64,000 bases of DNA from positions 868,001 through 932,000 of the forward strand of contig JAVTVJ010000520.1 of the NCBI GenBank assembly GCA_034509425.1, read 5' to 3'. This stretch comes from Eopsaltria australis (taxonomy: Eukaryota > Chordata > Aves > Passeriformes > Petroicidae). A program made the translations under genes and the position numbers. Below, piece after piece: positions 34,236-47,910 of the stretch. Position 1 is the first letter of the stretch; each line of letters opens with the position of its first letter. Below the pieces are notes generated by a model, which was not told the origin of the DNA, made no database searches, and was given only the letters and a program-made list of their open reading frames with translations.

Positions 34236-37200
34236 TCCTTCAGCTTTCCGAGAAGCCGAGCATGTGATCTCTGCTGAGCAATCCCTGTCCAGAACCTCTG
34301 GACACAGGGATGGAGCATCCTGCCCAGCCTCTCCAGAGGGTCACAGGGCCCTGTGGATCAGAGATGTGGCTCTGGAGCAGCACAGTGGGATCCCAGGTGT
34401 CCCACATCCTGAGCTGGGCCTGGCCTGAGCCTGGTTTATTTGACCAGGAATTTTCTGGCTCCTTCAGTGGCCCTGGCAGCCTGTGCAGAGCTCTCTGGAG
34501 AACTGAGTGTGGGTTTCCCTGTCCTGCTGGGTTTGCCATCTCTAGGTTTGGCCCAGCACCCACCTGGAGACTTTTGGTGGCCAGCACAGGGTGAGTGGGC
34601 CGGGTTTGCTGCTTCAGCCTTGCTTTAGTGATGGGGTTTGTCTGAGTGCTGTGCCTGCACTGAGAACACAGCCAGGCTCTGTCGTCCTGCAGACGAGTGG
34701 AGACTTGATCCTTGCCTTTGCCACTCCAAAATGAAGTGTTCAGAAACCATCTGAATGGGAAATCAAAGTGCCTGCACATACGGGGGAGGGCAAGAAATCG
34801 TCACTTCTTCGTAGACGAGCGACAATTTCTAATCTCAGCTCGGTGAAGGATCTGATTTACACCAGAACTGCTTATCTCCGTGCCCTTGCTGACCCCCTGC
34901 TTCCCTTTCTCAGCACTGTGCCAGCAACACAGCTGCTGTTTGTCTCCAAGAAAAGAAGAGAGACATTATAAAAATACATTGTAAGTTACCAGAATAGAAA
35001 CAGTCCAAGTGCCGTGTCCTACTTTAGAACATGCTGATGCAAATAACAGGCAGCGAGTGCTTGGGATTTGTGACTGGAGTGGCTTTGTGAGACGCAAAAA
35101 ACCCCCCTTTGCCCTGAAATCAATTCTACAAGGCTGAGGATTGCCTGGCTTTGAGCAGAAGATAAAATTAATTAGCAAAGCAAGCGGCAGTGCTGGAGCT
35201 GGTGTGACTGGCCCAGCGTGTTACACATCAACAGCAGCTTTATCAGCCCCAGGGGCCCTGCAGGGTTATCACAGGGGACCTGACAGCCACAATTGCTGCC
35301 ACGTGGAGATTCTGCACCAGGAGCCAGACAGGTTGTTGGAACAGTGATTTTGCTGTGAACACCTGCTGCCAGCCAGGGGGGTTAGGAAATGCCAGGCTTT
35401 GGTCACATCCTGGATTGTATTTAAACCCCAGGTGAATGACAGCAGCCTCCTTGCTCTCACCCCTGGTTCCTCATCTGTCCTGGGGTAAAAAATTGTGTCC
35501 AGGAAGAAGTTACCCACCTCCAGCTCAGCCACACCAGTCTAAAACCAGCTCAGCGAAGTTACCCGGCAAAGGGGACTGTCCCTGAACTTTTTACAGACCT
35601 CACCATGAGTCACACCCTGCTCTGCCTTGCGGGTCACCAGCGAGTGCCTGCAGGCCAAGACTTTCCTTCTCTGGCCTTTTACAAAGGTTTGGGCTCAGCG
35701 GGGACTCTGCAGGTGCTGGGGCCCTGCCCACTCATCAATGTCAGAGCTCTGACCCAGCACCTGCATCGATCTGCTCTGAGCACTCATCGATAGCAGCCCC
35801 ATCACACCAGGCCCCGTGAGCAGGGCAGGAAAATGAACTCAGACAGATCTCTAATAATCACAGCTCCTCTTGGACGAAACAAAGCATTTTTTTTTCTCCC
35901 AAAGAATCGGTTTCCTGATTTCGGTTTTCCTGTAGATGTGTTTGACTGGGAGTAAAGGTTCCCTAGCAGAGCTCCAGGATGGGAAGGCTGTGAGCAAGTG
36001 AACCCTTTTCTTGGACCTCCAGGTGGGATTCTGGGAGGTGAGGTGACTCTATGAACTAATATTTCATGATTAAAAAGTTGCAATTCCACGCTGGAGACAA
36101 ACTGAGGTACATGTCTAGTGGGAACTCCCCTACAAAATACAATCCTCACTTGGCCGGGTAAATCACCTTTTGTGCTCTCTCTGTGGGTAAATATCACCAA
36201 AAATACTCGGATGGGAGGTCAGAGCAAAGCACAGAGCTGGGACAGACCCGGGTGTGGGGGCAGGAGGGGGTGGGCACAGGGATTAGCATGGACATCCCCA
36301 CTCATCCAGTCTCTCTCATTTGTAAACGGGAATAGAGTTTAAGGATTGCAATTCTGCAGGGAGAACTTCTCTGCTAATTGCCACAGTTTTGTTCAATTGA
36401 CTGTTTGGCAAAGTGCCCCGTGCTTATCAAAACAATTAAATCCCAAATATCCACTGCTGATACGTGGATTTTTTTAAAGGAATTGGGGTAACAATGTCAC
36501 CAGGCAGCTCTGGTGGCTTTCACTGCGTGTCCCCTGTATTTTCCCTGATCTGGAGCCTAAAACAGAGCTGTGAGAGAACCTGTAGAGCAACTTTTAACAT
36601 CATTGTTGGATATTTGAAAATAAAACAACGCACTCATATGGAATGTTCCTGAAGGGACCCAGACACAGGTGACTGAGTGGTTTAACCATGCTGCCAATGT
36701 CCAAGTTGTGCTCTGGATAACACTTACCAAATTATTCCAGTTCAATTATTTAAAATAAAACTTCTTCCTGCAATTTCAGTGACTCACCAGAAGTGTCTTG
36801 GTTTCCAGAGTTGAGGATCACATCAGCTCCCAAGAGAACTGAGTTGTTTGAGTTCCATCAGTTAAGCAAGGACCCATCTCTGGATTCAAACTCTGTCCTC
36901 AGGCAGTGCTGACAAAATGTGAGCTTTATCTTTTGGTCAAATTTAACTACTCACTAGAAATTGCAAACACTGGTGGAAGACAAGAGGAAGAGCACCAGGA
37001 CAGATCCAGGATTGCTGGAAGGGATAAAAGCTCCTTACACACAGAGCAGACATCGTTCTCTTAAAATGCAGCTCCAGCCTCACGCTGTGTAAAAAGGTAA
37101 AACTCGGTAAAAAGCAGCTTTTTTGCTTCTGCTGCTTTCATTTGTGCTGTGCAGAGCACATTGCTTCCTTCTGCTTCTCTTGTTTATCCAACTGCCAGGC

Positions 37201-39730
37201 TTTAAAATAAGGAATATGCAGGGAGCAGCGATCACTCTGGCTTTGTGATGCTCAGGGGTTTAGCAGAGCAGCTGCAGCCCTGATCCTGCACCCACCAGTG
37301 GCCCTCGGTGGCTGGGGCAGGTGCCAGGGGCTGCAGGAGCCACATGTGGATTTTGGTGGTGTCACCCCCCTTGTTCAGGGCTCCACTGAGCCCCAGGTCC
37401 CCCAGGAGCCTCCTGCTCTGCGCAGCCACCCGGCAGCAGGAGCAATAAGGGTGATGGATCACCTCCAAGGTGCTTCCCGACAGCTTTTACAATGCTTAAT
37501 GAGGTAAACTAATTGTAAATTGTGGCAAAATGGGAAACTTAACGACACTTCAGCTCTCGAAAGGAGCTTAAATACTGAGGAATTGGCTAATACTTCTAGG
37601 TGTTGGGAAGAGCCCCGGAATTCAGGAATTCACCCAGGCTGTCCCATCACTTCCCACGGATTTGGTTCCTGCTGCCCAGATGCAAAAATATTTGCTTTTC
37701 AGTTTGGGGATTCCAAAATCTCTGTGGCTCCAGAGCAAGTGAAGTGAAGAGCCAGCAGCACCTGCCCAGCCCTGCCTGTAGCCCCTCCTGCCTGGAGGGT
37801 TTGGAATCTCCCTGTCCTGACCTGGGACCAGAAGTGCCACCAAAATGGGAAGCATCTTCTTCTCTGCCTGATCCCAAGGAATGGGAGCCTTTTCTCACTT
37901 TCTCTCTTCTGTTGAAATGTAACTGGCTGCCTGTCAAATCACTGAATGAGAATAAAATCACAGCTAAGAATCCTGAAATCTGGAACAAATTCCTGTCATA
38001 TGTTCCTGCTGAACCACTGCTACCCCTCGGTTACACATCACCACCCGGCCCCATCTGGGAGACATGAGCAAACTTTTGATATTGTGTGATAGGAAATATT
38101 CACACTGGCTTTGCAGCAGATGTCAATGGCTGCAGCAGCTCCTCTGCTCTGGGTTTATTCTTCTGCTTCAGTGAAATTTGCTTCTTTTCCCTCAAAATCT
38201 GTGAAAGCTGCAGCTGCTGTGATCCTGCAAACAAGGAATAACATTCCCTGGCATTGCAACTCAGGGCTGAGTTTGCTCTCCAGCTTTGCTTTCTGTATCT
38301 GCAGCTTGGTAGAGGAAGTTCTGAGATGTCACCCACCCAGTACAAGTGGCCAGCACTGGCAGAGCGTTCCCAGCCTGGACAGACTGGGAATGCTCCTCCC
38401 TGTCCACTGGGAATGTCCTGGTTCTGCAGCAGCTCCCATCAGCTCCTGGAAGGAACTTGCCCTGTAGAGCAACAGGCTCTGGGGGGAGGAATCTCAGGGA
38501 TCTTGGACACTCTGGGGCAGACTCTGTTCCTTCTGTCCTACTCCTCAGAGTGTTAAAACTTTTCATGCCAGCAGAAAATGGGAATTCATGGAGCTACTGG
38601 TGCACAGCTGGCCAGAGCCAGCACCAATGGAGCTGTGTAGAGTTTTTCCAGCTGCTGTCCCACTCAAGTGGAAATTTAGGCTGATTTTCAGTGAGCTGAT
38701 GCAGAATCTCTCCCCGTGCTCTGATAGACTCAGTAAGTTTTGCACATTCAAATATTGACCTTTCATAAATCCTCCCCAGCCTCCCACTGGGGCAGCCGCT
38801 GCTGTGAGGGGAAAGCAGGAGCTGGCAGGGCCTGAGCAAGCTGAATATCATTCTCCTTAAACAGCTCCGAGGTGTTCAGGGGCATAAAACCTTTAAGAGC
38901 TGCAAATGGCATTTTTCAACACGCTGCCTCCCTCTCGAAAGGTCAGGTGGGAGTTAAACCGGAGGCTCCTCTTCTCTCCATCTTAATCAGCCATCGCAGG
39001 CGCTTATCAAATTTCCCTCCTGTCTCCCGACTCTGATGGAATTGATGACCTGATCTGAATTCTCCCAAAGCCTGGCTGCTGGAAGATCAGCCGCGGCAGA
39101 GCGCGGCAGTGCCGCTCACTGCGAGAGCCAAGTGAAATTTGGGTGCCTCGGCTGGTCCAGCCCCCGGCAGTTCCTGCGTTTGTTTTGCTTCCTGTACCTG
39201 CTGCGATCCTGTCCCGTTCCATCCAGGAGATTCCCAAATGCCCACAATCTGCCCCAGTGGCCCCACTGCCCTTCTCTGACCTGCCCCAGGTGTTGGGGAC
39301 AGGGCACAGAGGTGACCGGGGGGGTCAACACGATCTGCCCGTGCCCCTGCAGTGCCGAGAGCTTCATTAACACCCTGCTAATGAGTCACTCGCAAAGCTT
39401 CGTCCTTGCCTCCCTCCTCCTTCCGCCTAATTACTCACAGACGGCATCACCAGTGACAATGATGAACCAGATATTTAGATAACCTTTCCAGGAGGGACTT
39501 TTCCTGCCACCCTGCCTGACTTGAAAACACAAATGAGAGCGAGGGGAGGCCCTGGGAGTTCCAAGTGCTGGGCACAGACTGCCCCAGGTACCCAGCAGGC
39601 ACCCGATCCTGCCTCGGCTGTGATCTGAGCAGCCTCCCCAGGGAGCCAACATCATTCCCCAAGCGGCACTCGCAGCTCCTCCGCTGCTGCCGCGGGTCCC
39701 TGCAGGAGGGGTGAGCCAGAGGCTGCCTGG
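34236..39730. other. unique intergenic sequence, no gene recognised
   Basis: Five and a half kilobases without a recognised transposon, exon or RNA gene. A 179-codon minus frame (34240-34779) and a 155-codon plus frame (37600-38067) lie in GC-rich, stop-poor stretches, overlap open frames on the opposite strand, and match no family I know. Confidence 0.5.
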
Positions 39731-40023
39731 AGGCATCCCTGGTGTCTCAGAGCATCCCTGAGGTGTCTTTAGAGCATCCCTGGGGTGTCTTGGAGCATCT
39801 CTGAGGTGTCTTGGAGCATCCTTGGAGTGTCTCAGAGCATCCCTGGGGATGTCTTAGAGCATTCCTGGGGTGTCTTTAGAGCATCTCTGGGGTGTCTTAG
39901 GGGCATCCCTGGGGTTCCTTAAAGCATCCCTAGGGTGTCTCAGAGCATCCCTAGGGTGTCTCAGAGCATCTCTGGGGTGTCTTCAGAGCATCCCTGGGGA
40001 TGTCTTAGAGCATCCCTGGGGTG
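39731..40023 (+). repeat. 21-23 bp minisatellite, block A (about 13 units)
   Basis: About thirteen head-to-tail units of the form 'agagcatccctggggtgtct', varying between 21 and 23 bases by small insertions (ctttag, cttcag, ggatg). Units differ at several places, so the array is moderately old. It runs without a break into block B, whose unit shares the same frame and its 'cccagag' and 'tgtc' ends. The 104-codon plus frame across the array (39870-40184) is a repeat artefact. Confidence 0.93.
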
Positions 40024-40143
40024 TCCCAGAGAAATCCTTTGGGATCTCCCAGAGAAATCCTTTGAGATGTCCCAGAGAAATCCTTTGGGATCTCCCAGAG
40101 AAATCCTTTGAGATGTCCCACAGAAATCCTTTGGGATACCCCA
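40024..40143 (+). repeat. 23-bp minisatellite, block B (5 units, 46-bp doublets)
   Basis: Five units of 23 bases, 'cccagagaaatcctttggga' plus tct or tgt endings, that alternate between 'gggatct' and 'gagatgt'. The real period is a 46-base doublet. The unit is clearly derived from the block A unit, with 'catccctgggg' replaced by 'aaatcctttggga', but the five copies are far more alike than those of block A. Block B therefore looks like a younger expansion of a diverged edge unit. Confidence 0.93.
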
Positions 40144-43100
40144 CTGGAAGCTTCCTGGAGCTCATAGGAGTGAGCAGGCAGTGAGAATAGAACATAGATC
40201 TCCCTTCTGTGCTGTCTGGAAGAAGCTGACTTGAGGGAAAACCAGATTGTTCTGAAGAGAAGAACCATTGCCTTCCTTTCTAGAGAATTTCCGTGAGGTT
40301 GAGCTCATGTGTCTCATTGCACTTCCTCATCACCAGCTCCTCAAGTGCCACAAACCCTCCCTGGCTCCTGTCCCTGCCACCAGGACAGTTCTGGCACTGC
40401 CAATGCTGCCAATGGAGACTGAAACCCCCCAAACCCAGCTGTGCTGTCCCCATCCTTGCAGATGGAGGTGCCAAGGCTCGGAAGCTTTGGGCAAAGCTGG
40501 GGCAAGATTCTGAGAAACACTGCCCTGATTTTTAAAGCAATTTTAAAAACTGTCCCATTTGAGGTCAAAAACTGGCAGACACATTTCATGTAACTGGTTC
40601 ACCAGCCACAAATACCCAGAACTATGGAACTTGTTTCGTAGCAGCAAGTATTTGCTAGAAAAGTGTCTGTTAAATAAAAATAAAAAAAAACAAACCAATT
40701 TTCCAGCAAGGCAGTCACAGAAATGCTTTATCCAGCCCAAATCCCAAGCTTCCAAGGACAGTGGGACAGCAGCAGCTGGGAACAGCCTGGGTGACCCTGC
40801 CTGCCCATATGTGCACCGTCATGAAGGACACAGCACCAAGGACAGATTCCCCTGGTTTATCCACGTGTCCCTGCCCTTGCCAGGTGGGGAAAGCATTTGT
40901 TCTGCCTCCTGAAGCTCCCACCTCTTGCAGAAAAGTCTTTCCAACTCACGGCCATGCTGGCTGTGTTCCTGGGGCAGGATCTGCCGTGCTGCTCCCCCCG
41001 CTCGGTGCCAATCTGCTCCGTTCCTGGGATGCAGCTCCACTTGCTGAAAGCAGATGCCATGCCCAGATTCCTTCTGCTGCTGAATCTCAGCTGTAGTTTG
41101 GCAGTTCCACAGTGATGTAGTGTTTTCCTCCCTCTCCCTGTCATGCCATCCCTCCTCCGAGGTGAGCTGGCCGCGTTTTCCATCAGCTGTTAATTCACCC
41201 TGATGTTTGCATTCCGCTCTCCTTCCAAAGCATCACAAATCACGCTGCTTCTCCCCTCCTGCACGCACCCGAGGGGAGAGGGAGGCTGCAGGGAAACATC
41301 CTGGGAAAGGAGCTTTGGTTCTCTGCCTGCTCCAAAAGGAAATCATTTTAAAATGGGAAAAATCTCGCACGGTGTTAATCAGTTGTTTCAATATTTGCTG
41401 TGCTTGAAGCACTGACTTGCTTTGCAGATTTTAGAGGGCAGGAAATATCACAAGGGTTTTTGAATGAGGAAATTACACACACACAGTGTCGCACAGCCCT
41501 CTCACATCCCCACACACACCCCACACTCCCCACACCCCTCATTCTCCCAGCTCCTGGAGTGTCTGAGGTGTCCCTGTGCTGCTGCAGGCACTGCCCTGAG
41601 CATCCTGCACCCAGGGTTTGCATCCTTCCAGAGGAATCCTCACCCAGGCACATGGCTGCAATATTTTAAAAGTCAGGGAGTAGCATTATGTGTCAGAAGT
41701 GGTCAAATTAAGTTAATTTGACCTTTAAACTCCATTTTTAATCCCTTTCTTTGGCATCCAGCATGATTTGCATTCCGCTATACTGACACTCGGCCTAACA
41801 AATGACTTTCTTTCCAAACTGCCTTTGAAGTATCTGAACTTAATGGACTATAACATTTATGAACATCTGAGTTCTTCTCTCAGCAGCTGCACTGGGTTAT
41901 TGATGATCTAATTGAAATGCTGGCAAATACATCCCAGCAGTGTGTGGGGAGCAGCAGCCGCCTCGGCACGACCCCAGAGCCTTGCGAGCGTATGGTTCCC
42001 GTGCCATTCATTAGCAGCAGACAGTGTATTTTCAGCTGTGGTAAAACAACAACAAAGAGCAGGGTAAAGACACCAGAAGAGACCAAAAAAAAAAAAAAAT
42101 CTACATGCAGGAAAAAGGCTGATTTGTTGTTTGTCTGATTTGTGGATCCCCAGGCAGCTCCACTGCAGGGATCACTGGGGGCAGTTGATGCAAATTGGGC
42201 ACCTCTTGGAAGCTGGGGTTTATTTACAGAAATAGCCAAGGGCAGGGTAGGTTATCCAGGGTGTGCTCACCTTCCTGTGGGAACAGGTAAAAATCCATGG
42301 ACCAGCTGAAAAGTGGGCACCAAAATATGGGGGGGTTCTTATTGGATCCAAAAATCATCACACTGTGCCTTGAGACAGGGCTGTAGCTTAGATTTCCAAG
42401 CTGGAAATCTCCAAATTGTCCCCAGGCTGCTCCCAAAAACACAGCTGGCACACGTTTACACCACAGCTTCAGTAATGTGAGGTTTGGAAATGCCCATTTC
42501 CGTGGTAATGGCTGGAATTGTGTTGCACTCAATATTTACCCAGCAACCAGCTGAGAGCACGCTCTGCTCTCCACTGATTGGCACGTAATTAAGCAAAGGA
42601 AAGAAACTCGTAATGTTTAGCAGCAGCACCACTTGAGTATTCAACAGTAACAGGAAAGATAGGGATGGTAGGCTGCTAAAAATAAATAGGGAATGGCTTA
42701 TTAGGAGGTGTAGTGAGTTCCTGTGCCGTGAATAGCTCCAGGCAGTCCATTCCCTTCCATTTCATTTCATTTGATAGTCAGGATTTACACCAGGGATAAA
42801 AGAGGAAGAAAAAAAGGGGATATTGAAAAAAGTGGAGGAAATTTTTTGACGTGAAAATAAAGATGAGGGGGGAAATCAAATTTGTATCTTGGAGCAGATG
42901 GAGGCTGAGCTGTTCCTGGCATCATCCACACAGCTGGATTCGCCCTCCCGGTCCAGGCTGGCGAAAAGACGCCGATAAAAATGAAAAATGCAAATGAATT
43001 CTCTCCACCTTACTGGACACACACACACCGGAAAGGAGGGTGCCACTCAAAAAAAGGCAATCTCTCCAAAACATTTGAAAACATTGTGCAATTTATATCT

Positions 43101-43970
43101 TGTGCTTGACAGAGCATCCAAAAGTAATTTCAGCAGCGTGTCCCGGTGCCACCGCGCTCCGCCGAGGGTGCCAGTCACCGCGCCGTGCCTGTGGCCCTGC
43201 TGGATCATTTCCCTTCTCTCTCCGAGCTGCAGAGCTTTAAAATGCAATACGAGTTGGCTGCTGGCCTCTCATTTCTGCTGGAAAAACTGGCGGTGCCAGC
43301 GTGTGTAAGGTCAACAGCACAAAGCCTGCTTATTAGCTGGAAATTTGGGGGATCTGGTGCCAGGAAAGAGCTTTCAGCTTTTGTGAGGAGGAATAAAGAG
43401 GTTTCAGGGCAGTGGTTTGCTACAGAGGGAAATCAGGTTTGAGCATATTTCATGGTTCAGATTTGCCTGTGTTCCAGGGCACCAGGAGTTGTGTCTCATC
43501 CTACCAGGACACTCAATTAGGCCTTTTTAATCCAAGCATAAAAGCTCTTCTGTTTCTCATTGCACCACCCACGGCATCACTGTCCCCCAGAGCACAGGGG
43601 ACAGCATCCACCACCCCCTGGCACACTGGGGGTGCAGCACCCCCCTCTCTGCCTCGCTCCTGGCTGTCCTAACTCCAGATATTTTGTTATTTAGAGATAA
43701 AGAAAGCACTTTGGGCTGAGCTGCACAGGAGACATTCCCAGCTGCCTTCATGAGAAATCCTGTTTCCAGCTGTGCTGGATGGACACTCAGGCTTTCCCAC
43801 TGGCACTTCCTGCTCCTGCTTTGCCAAGAAGGGATTTACCACAGAGAAGAAGCAGTCTAAGCAGGGAGTAGTGGGGGTATTTTCCCTTTTTTTTTCCATT
43901 AAATGGAAATTCCCAGCGAGATTTTTGAGTGTGAGGAATCTCAGCACCTGGGCTGTGATGCAGGAAGGGA
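40144..43970. other. unique intergenic sequence with CA-rich and poly(A) simple repeats
   Basis: No gene is recognised. A degenerate CA-rich tract lies at about 41468-41540, an A run at 42085-42099 and a short (CA)n at about 43018-43029. Between 43090 and 43300 several CpGs persist. The open frames are short and overlap in several frames. Confidence 0.5.
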
Positions 43971-44020
43971 TTTAGGGTGATCTTGGAGCTCTTTTCCAGC
44001 TTTAGTGATTCCTTGGTTCC
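43971..44020 (+). mobile_element. worn CR1 LINE 3' tip (probable)
   Basis: Fifty bases that align with the very end of CR1: 'gtgatcttggagctctttt', then 'ccagctttagtgattcc' and 'ttggttcc' in place of the 'attctgtgattct' tail. The match is good but short, and nothing upstream can be aligned with confidence. Chance similarity is possible. Confidence 0.5.
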
Positions 44021-44251
44021 AAGGGCATCCCGAGCACAGGAACATCCTTAACTCCACTGAATTCCATGCTGCCACTCCCCTGCTCAGATTTACCTGTGGA
44101 TTCTGGTAATTTGCTTTTGGGCCAACTGAGCTAAAAGCAGCGAGGTTTGCAATGAGAGAGAGGGGAGAAAACATTTCCACTCCTTCACCATTTCACTTTG
44201 AAACTCTTTCAGGGAAGGCTCTGCAGGCGCTCATGACCTGATGTGTCACAC

Positions 44252-44585
44252 TGTCGGACACGAAAGAAACACACAGATTTCAGCAGTAGTTTAGGACCAC
44301 CAGGCAGGACTAGAAAAAGAGGGGCTGCTTTTCTTTATTTTCTTATTTTTATATTTTTCTTAAGACAATCGTGGGTTGGTCAATGAGATTACCACCTCTA
44401 CAATCTCACGAAATAATGACACAGTCTATCATCTTTCTCCGCCTTAGGAGAAAGGAACGAAAACAATTTAAAAGTTCAAAACAATCTAGGCCGGTTACAA
44501 AAATAAAAACTATGTTTATAGAAAATGCATGAAAAATTCTACTACTGAAGTAAAAACATAAAACACTGCAAAAACCAAGACAACA
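44252..44585 (-). mobile_element. endogenous retrovirus solo LTR, minus strand (copy B)
   Basis: The inverted counterpart of the LTR at 13378-13711, with exactly the same 334-base length, the same TGTTG start (on the minus strand, at 44585) and the same CCGACA end (at 44252). The CCAAT box, TATA-like ATATAAAAATA and poly(A) signal AATAAAG are preserved on the minus strand. Both edges are defined by the point where similarity with copy A stops. The flanking bases (tcacac and ctgatg) do not form a target-site duplication. No internal retroviral sequence adjoins it, so it is a solo LTR. The 81-codon minus frame at 44406-44651 overlaps it and is not a gene. Confidence 0.82.
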
Positions 44586-47500
44586 CTGATGGAGTCTGGT
44601 GAACCAAACCCACCTTGGTTTGTCCATGCCCAGCCCCGTTTCCAGTGTCAAACCTCAGGTTTCTCTGCACTCACGTTCCAGATCCAGATGGAGCAGCAGC
44701 AGGACACAACATCGGTTGTTTCTCTGGCACTCGCTGTGTGAGCAGTTCTTAAAGGCTAAAAATGCCTCCTTTTTTTTTGGAACTTTCACCATTTTTAACC
44801 TTGAAGCCTCTGCTCCTGTTGCAGTGTGATTTGGGGAGTGGACAGCGGTTCGCAAATTTGATTTCTCTGGTTCCCATCAAAGGGGAGAAGATTTACCCTA
44901 CTGGTGGCAAGAAAAAGGCAATAAAGCAACAGTATTCCACTAAATCTGCGAACAGATTTTGGATAGGAAGACGAGCATTCCTACTCCTGGCTAATGCAAC
45001 ATGTAAATTCTGCTGATAACACAGCTCCCCTCTCACTGGAGCTGGTAAATGATTTCCTGAGGCTGCTCACAGAATATCCGCTTCGTTTAAATCCCCTCTC
45101 CTCTCTCCTGCAAACAATGAACACCAGATCCATTCCGTGGATTTGTCACTTAAAATTTCTATTAAGAAAGGGGATTCTGATTTAAAAGCAGAGTTTGGGA
45201 CCAGTTAACACGAGCTGTGACAGTGCTCCAGTGGTTCTGTTGTCACACTAAACAGACTCGGGGCATAATGAGCTTTCCTTTGTAGGAACAGACAGAGCCT
45301 GGGAACAATGGAACCTCTGATCTGGGATTTGGATGCATTTGGGCTGGGAATTGAGCACGCTGGAGAGATAAGGCAGATGAATCATCCAGAAGGGATTGCT
45401 GTAGAGCAGGCTGTCAGTCTTCGCATGGTTTTGCAGGCTCGAATTTTATTCTGATTTGAAATTATGCAAAAACAAAAAAAAAACCCATACATTTATAAAT
45501 CAGGGAATAAATCAAGGCTGGAGCAGTGTCCGGGTCAAAGGCAGAGGGAGCCTGGGAGCCTGGTCTCTTTCCAAACATATAAATCATCCTAAAGTGATTC
45601 CAGACTCGCTGGAATGCTTTGTGAACCTTGGGAATGTTTCCAGAAGGCCTGGCATTAATCCCAGTGTAGAATAAAAGCGCCTTGAAAATTAGATGAATTT
45701 CACCTGAAATTGCACCCATTTTCAAGGGTTTAGCTACAAACTTCTTGGCCATTTTTTGAGTCTGATGCAGTGTTCCCACAGAAAAGGCAGAAATACTCAG
45801 TTTTCTGGGTTTCTCTTCAGGAGAATGCGTCCCAATGCCAGTGGTTCATACTGGGATGCCACCAGACCTCCGTCCAACAGGAGCTCAGGGAAATGTTCAA
45901 CAGCAATCAGTAATGCTAAAAATGATGTTAAATTCTACTGATTTGTAGAGCTGGTCACCCAGGGGCTGCTCAAGGCCTGGCCAAAGAGTGCTCTGCACCA
46001 GTCGAATGGATTTTTTTACTTTTTTGCATGAATCTTAGAGGACTGGATAAAGCTCAGAGGCTGGGAGTGAGGTGGATGCCATGGCTGGGCTGGCAAAAGG
46101 AAGGTGTGGGAACAGAGCTGTGGCGTTTCTTTTAATGCATCATCCAACACTGCAAGGAGGGCAAAGGTCTTGATTAGTGAAAAATTAATAAGTGATTACA
46201 TGATTTTGAGGAACTTGGTTGATCTGGAGAAGCCTCTACCTGTTGCTGTCACCGTGGGGATGTGAGGTGTGGGTGTTCCTGGGGATGGATGTGGCCAGGG
46301 CCATGCGGGCAGTGCCAGAGGCTGGATCACCCCTGGGGCATCCCCCACCCTCACACCCATCCCCACCAAGAAGCTTTGTCCAAACATCAGCCCCATCACC
46401 AGCAGCAGCAGCAGCAGCAGCATCTCCAAACCCAACAGCAGCTGCTCCCGAGTCCCCCCTCGCTGCTGGGGGCCTGCTGGAGTCTCATGTAGCAGAATAT
46501 CAGACAATTATATTTTTTTTAACACCATTTTTTTGTTCCTGAGCGAACACAGCGTGTTTTCTGATCTGCATTTCCCTGCTTTGATCACCCGTTCTGCAGA
46601 TCAGTTTTCCTGTTTAGAGGTACAGCAGGACACGTAATGAATGCAAATGCGATGCGGTCGCAGATAAATGTCTAGACTTCAGAGCCTAATCCTCCCAAAT
46701 CTTACACCCTGATACAATGTGTTCATATTTAATACGTTCTGAGGGATTTTGCTTTTATAAATAATGAACTAATCTCGTCTTCAAGGCATCACTTTGCGGT
46801 TTAGGTGGGAAAAAAAAAAATAAAAAAGCAATAGTCTGTCCTCAGAAAGATCTGGTTTAACCAATATTAACTGAGACCTACCCTCTGATAAAGGCTTTGG
46901 TGGGTTTGTTGGGTGATGACTTTGGGAATAAAAACATTGGAAAACCACATTGTGTGAGGCAGAGCAAGAGCCGGGGTGAGGAGATGTGGAAGGGAACTGT
47001 TTGTCCAAAATTCCAAGTGTTCCCAATCCACGAGTGGAGCTCTGTGGAGTGGTGTGTGCTGGTGTCAGGACAGGGGGGAAGCAGAGAAATGCACAGATTC
47101 CCCAGCAAATCCATACTGCCAGAGCTGCCCCGTGGGGTGTCCTGCCAGCTGAGCAAATGTGAGCAACTCTCCTGAATTATGACACAATAATGATGTGCTG
47201 TCTGCCCCGCGCGATGGATGAGCAGCAGCTCCGAGCTCCCGGGCTGGAATCACCCCGCAGCTTGGGAAATAAATGAGGCAGAAAGTGGCCTGGATGTCCA
47301 CAAGAATCCAGCTTCACAGAGCAAGGAGAAGGTGCAAAAGCAAGGATGGATGTTGGGGGAATCCACCTGCAGCTCCCTGAGCTCCTGAGATACAGCAAAC
47401 AACACTGAAATAACAACAGGAATATTGGCAGGGAGTCTACGTGCCCAAAAAAGTTTTAATACTTCTTGTTTACCCAGGAAAGGACAACATCAATGTTGTT

Positions 47501-47741
47501 TAGGAACTTCTTTGCATAACTAATATTTTAAATTTATGAATATCTTATAATTAGCTTTGCCAGTGGGCTGGAATCCCACGGCTGGGGTTTTGTTCCCAGC
47601 AAAAGCAGGTAGCAGAGATAATTTGCTCTGAGCGCATTATTGGTGTAATTCTGTTTCTCTGGCACCAACAGAGGGGTTTACATTTCCTCCCCGATTAATG
47701 GCATTTCAAAATAAACAGAATTGAGCCTGCATGAAAAGGGT
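44586..47741. other. unique intergenic sequence with (CAG)7
   Basis: No gene or transposon is recognised. A CAG run of seven units lies at 46400-46420. It is followed by further interrupted CAG/CTG sequence, and a 107-codon frame reads it as poly-Ala and its neighbours as poly-Gln and poly-Ser. The frames lack any domain. Confidence 0.5.
46400..46420 (+). repeat. (CAG)7 trinucleotide microsatellite
   Basis: Seven perfect CAG triplets. All three plus frames remain open across it (poly-Q, poly-S and poly-A), so openness here says nothing about coding. Seven units is short and probably only mildly polymorphic. Confidence 0.9.
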
Positions 47742-47910
47742 TGGCACAGACTGCCCAGGGCGGTTTGGAGTCCCCATCCCTAGAGGTGTCCAAGGATTCA
47801 CTGGACGTGGCACTCAGTGCTCTGGGCTGGTGACAAGGTGGGGATTGGTCACAGGTTGGATTCGATGGTCTTGGAGGTCTTTTCCAGTCTCAGTGATTCT
47901 GGGATTCTGT
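47742..47910 (+). mobile_element. CR1 LINE 3' end, plus strand
   Basis: About 170 bases covering 'ggcacagactgcccagggcg', 'ggagtccccatccctagagg', 'ctggacgtggcactcagtgc', 'tggtgacaaggtggggattg', 'ggttggattcgatggtcttg' and the tail 'gattctgggattctgt'. This is among the best-preserved CR1 tips in the window, so relatively young. It is 5'-truncated with no coding part. Confidence 0.93.

Noticed and set aside
34240..34779. 179-codon minus frame as a possible exon
   Set aside because: Overlaps open frames on the plus strand, has no recognisable domain, and the composition is that of stop-poor intergenic DNA.
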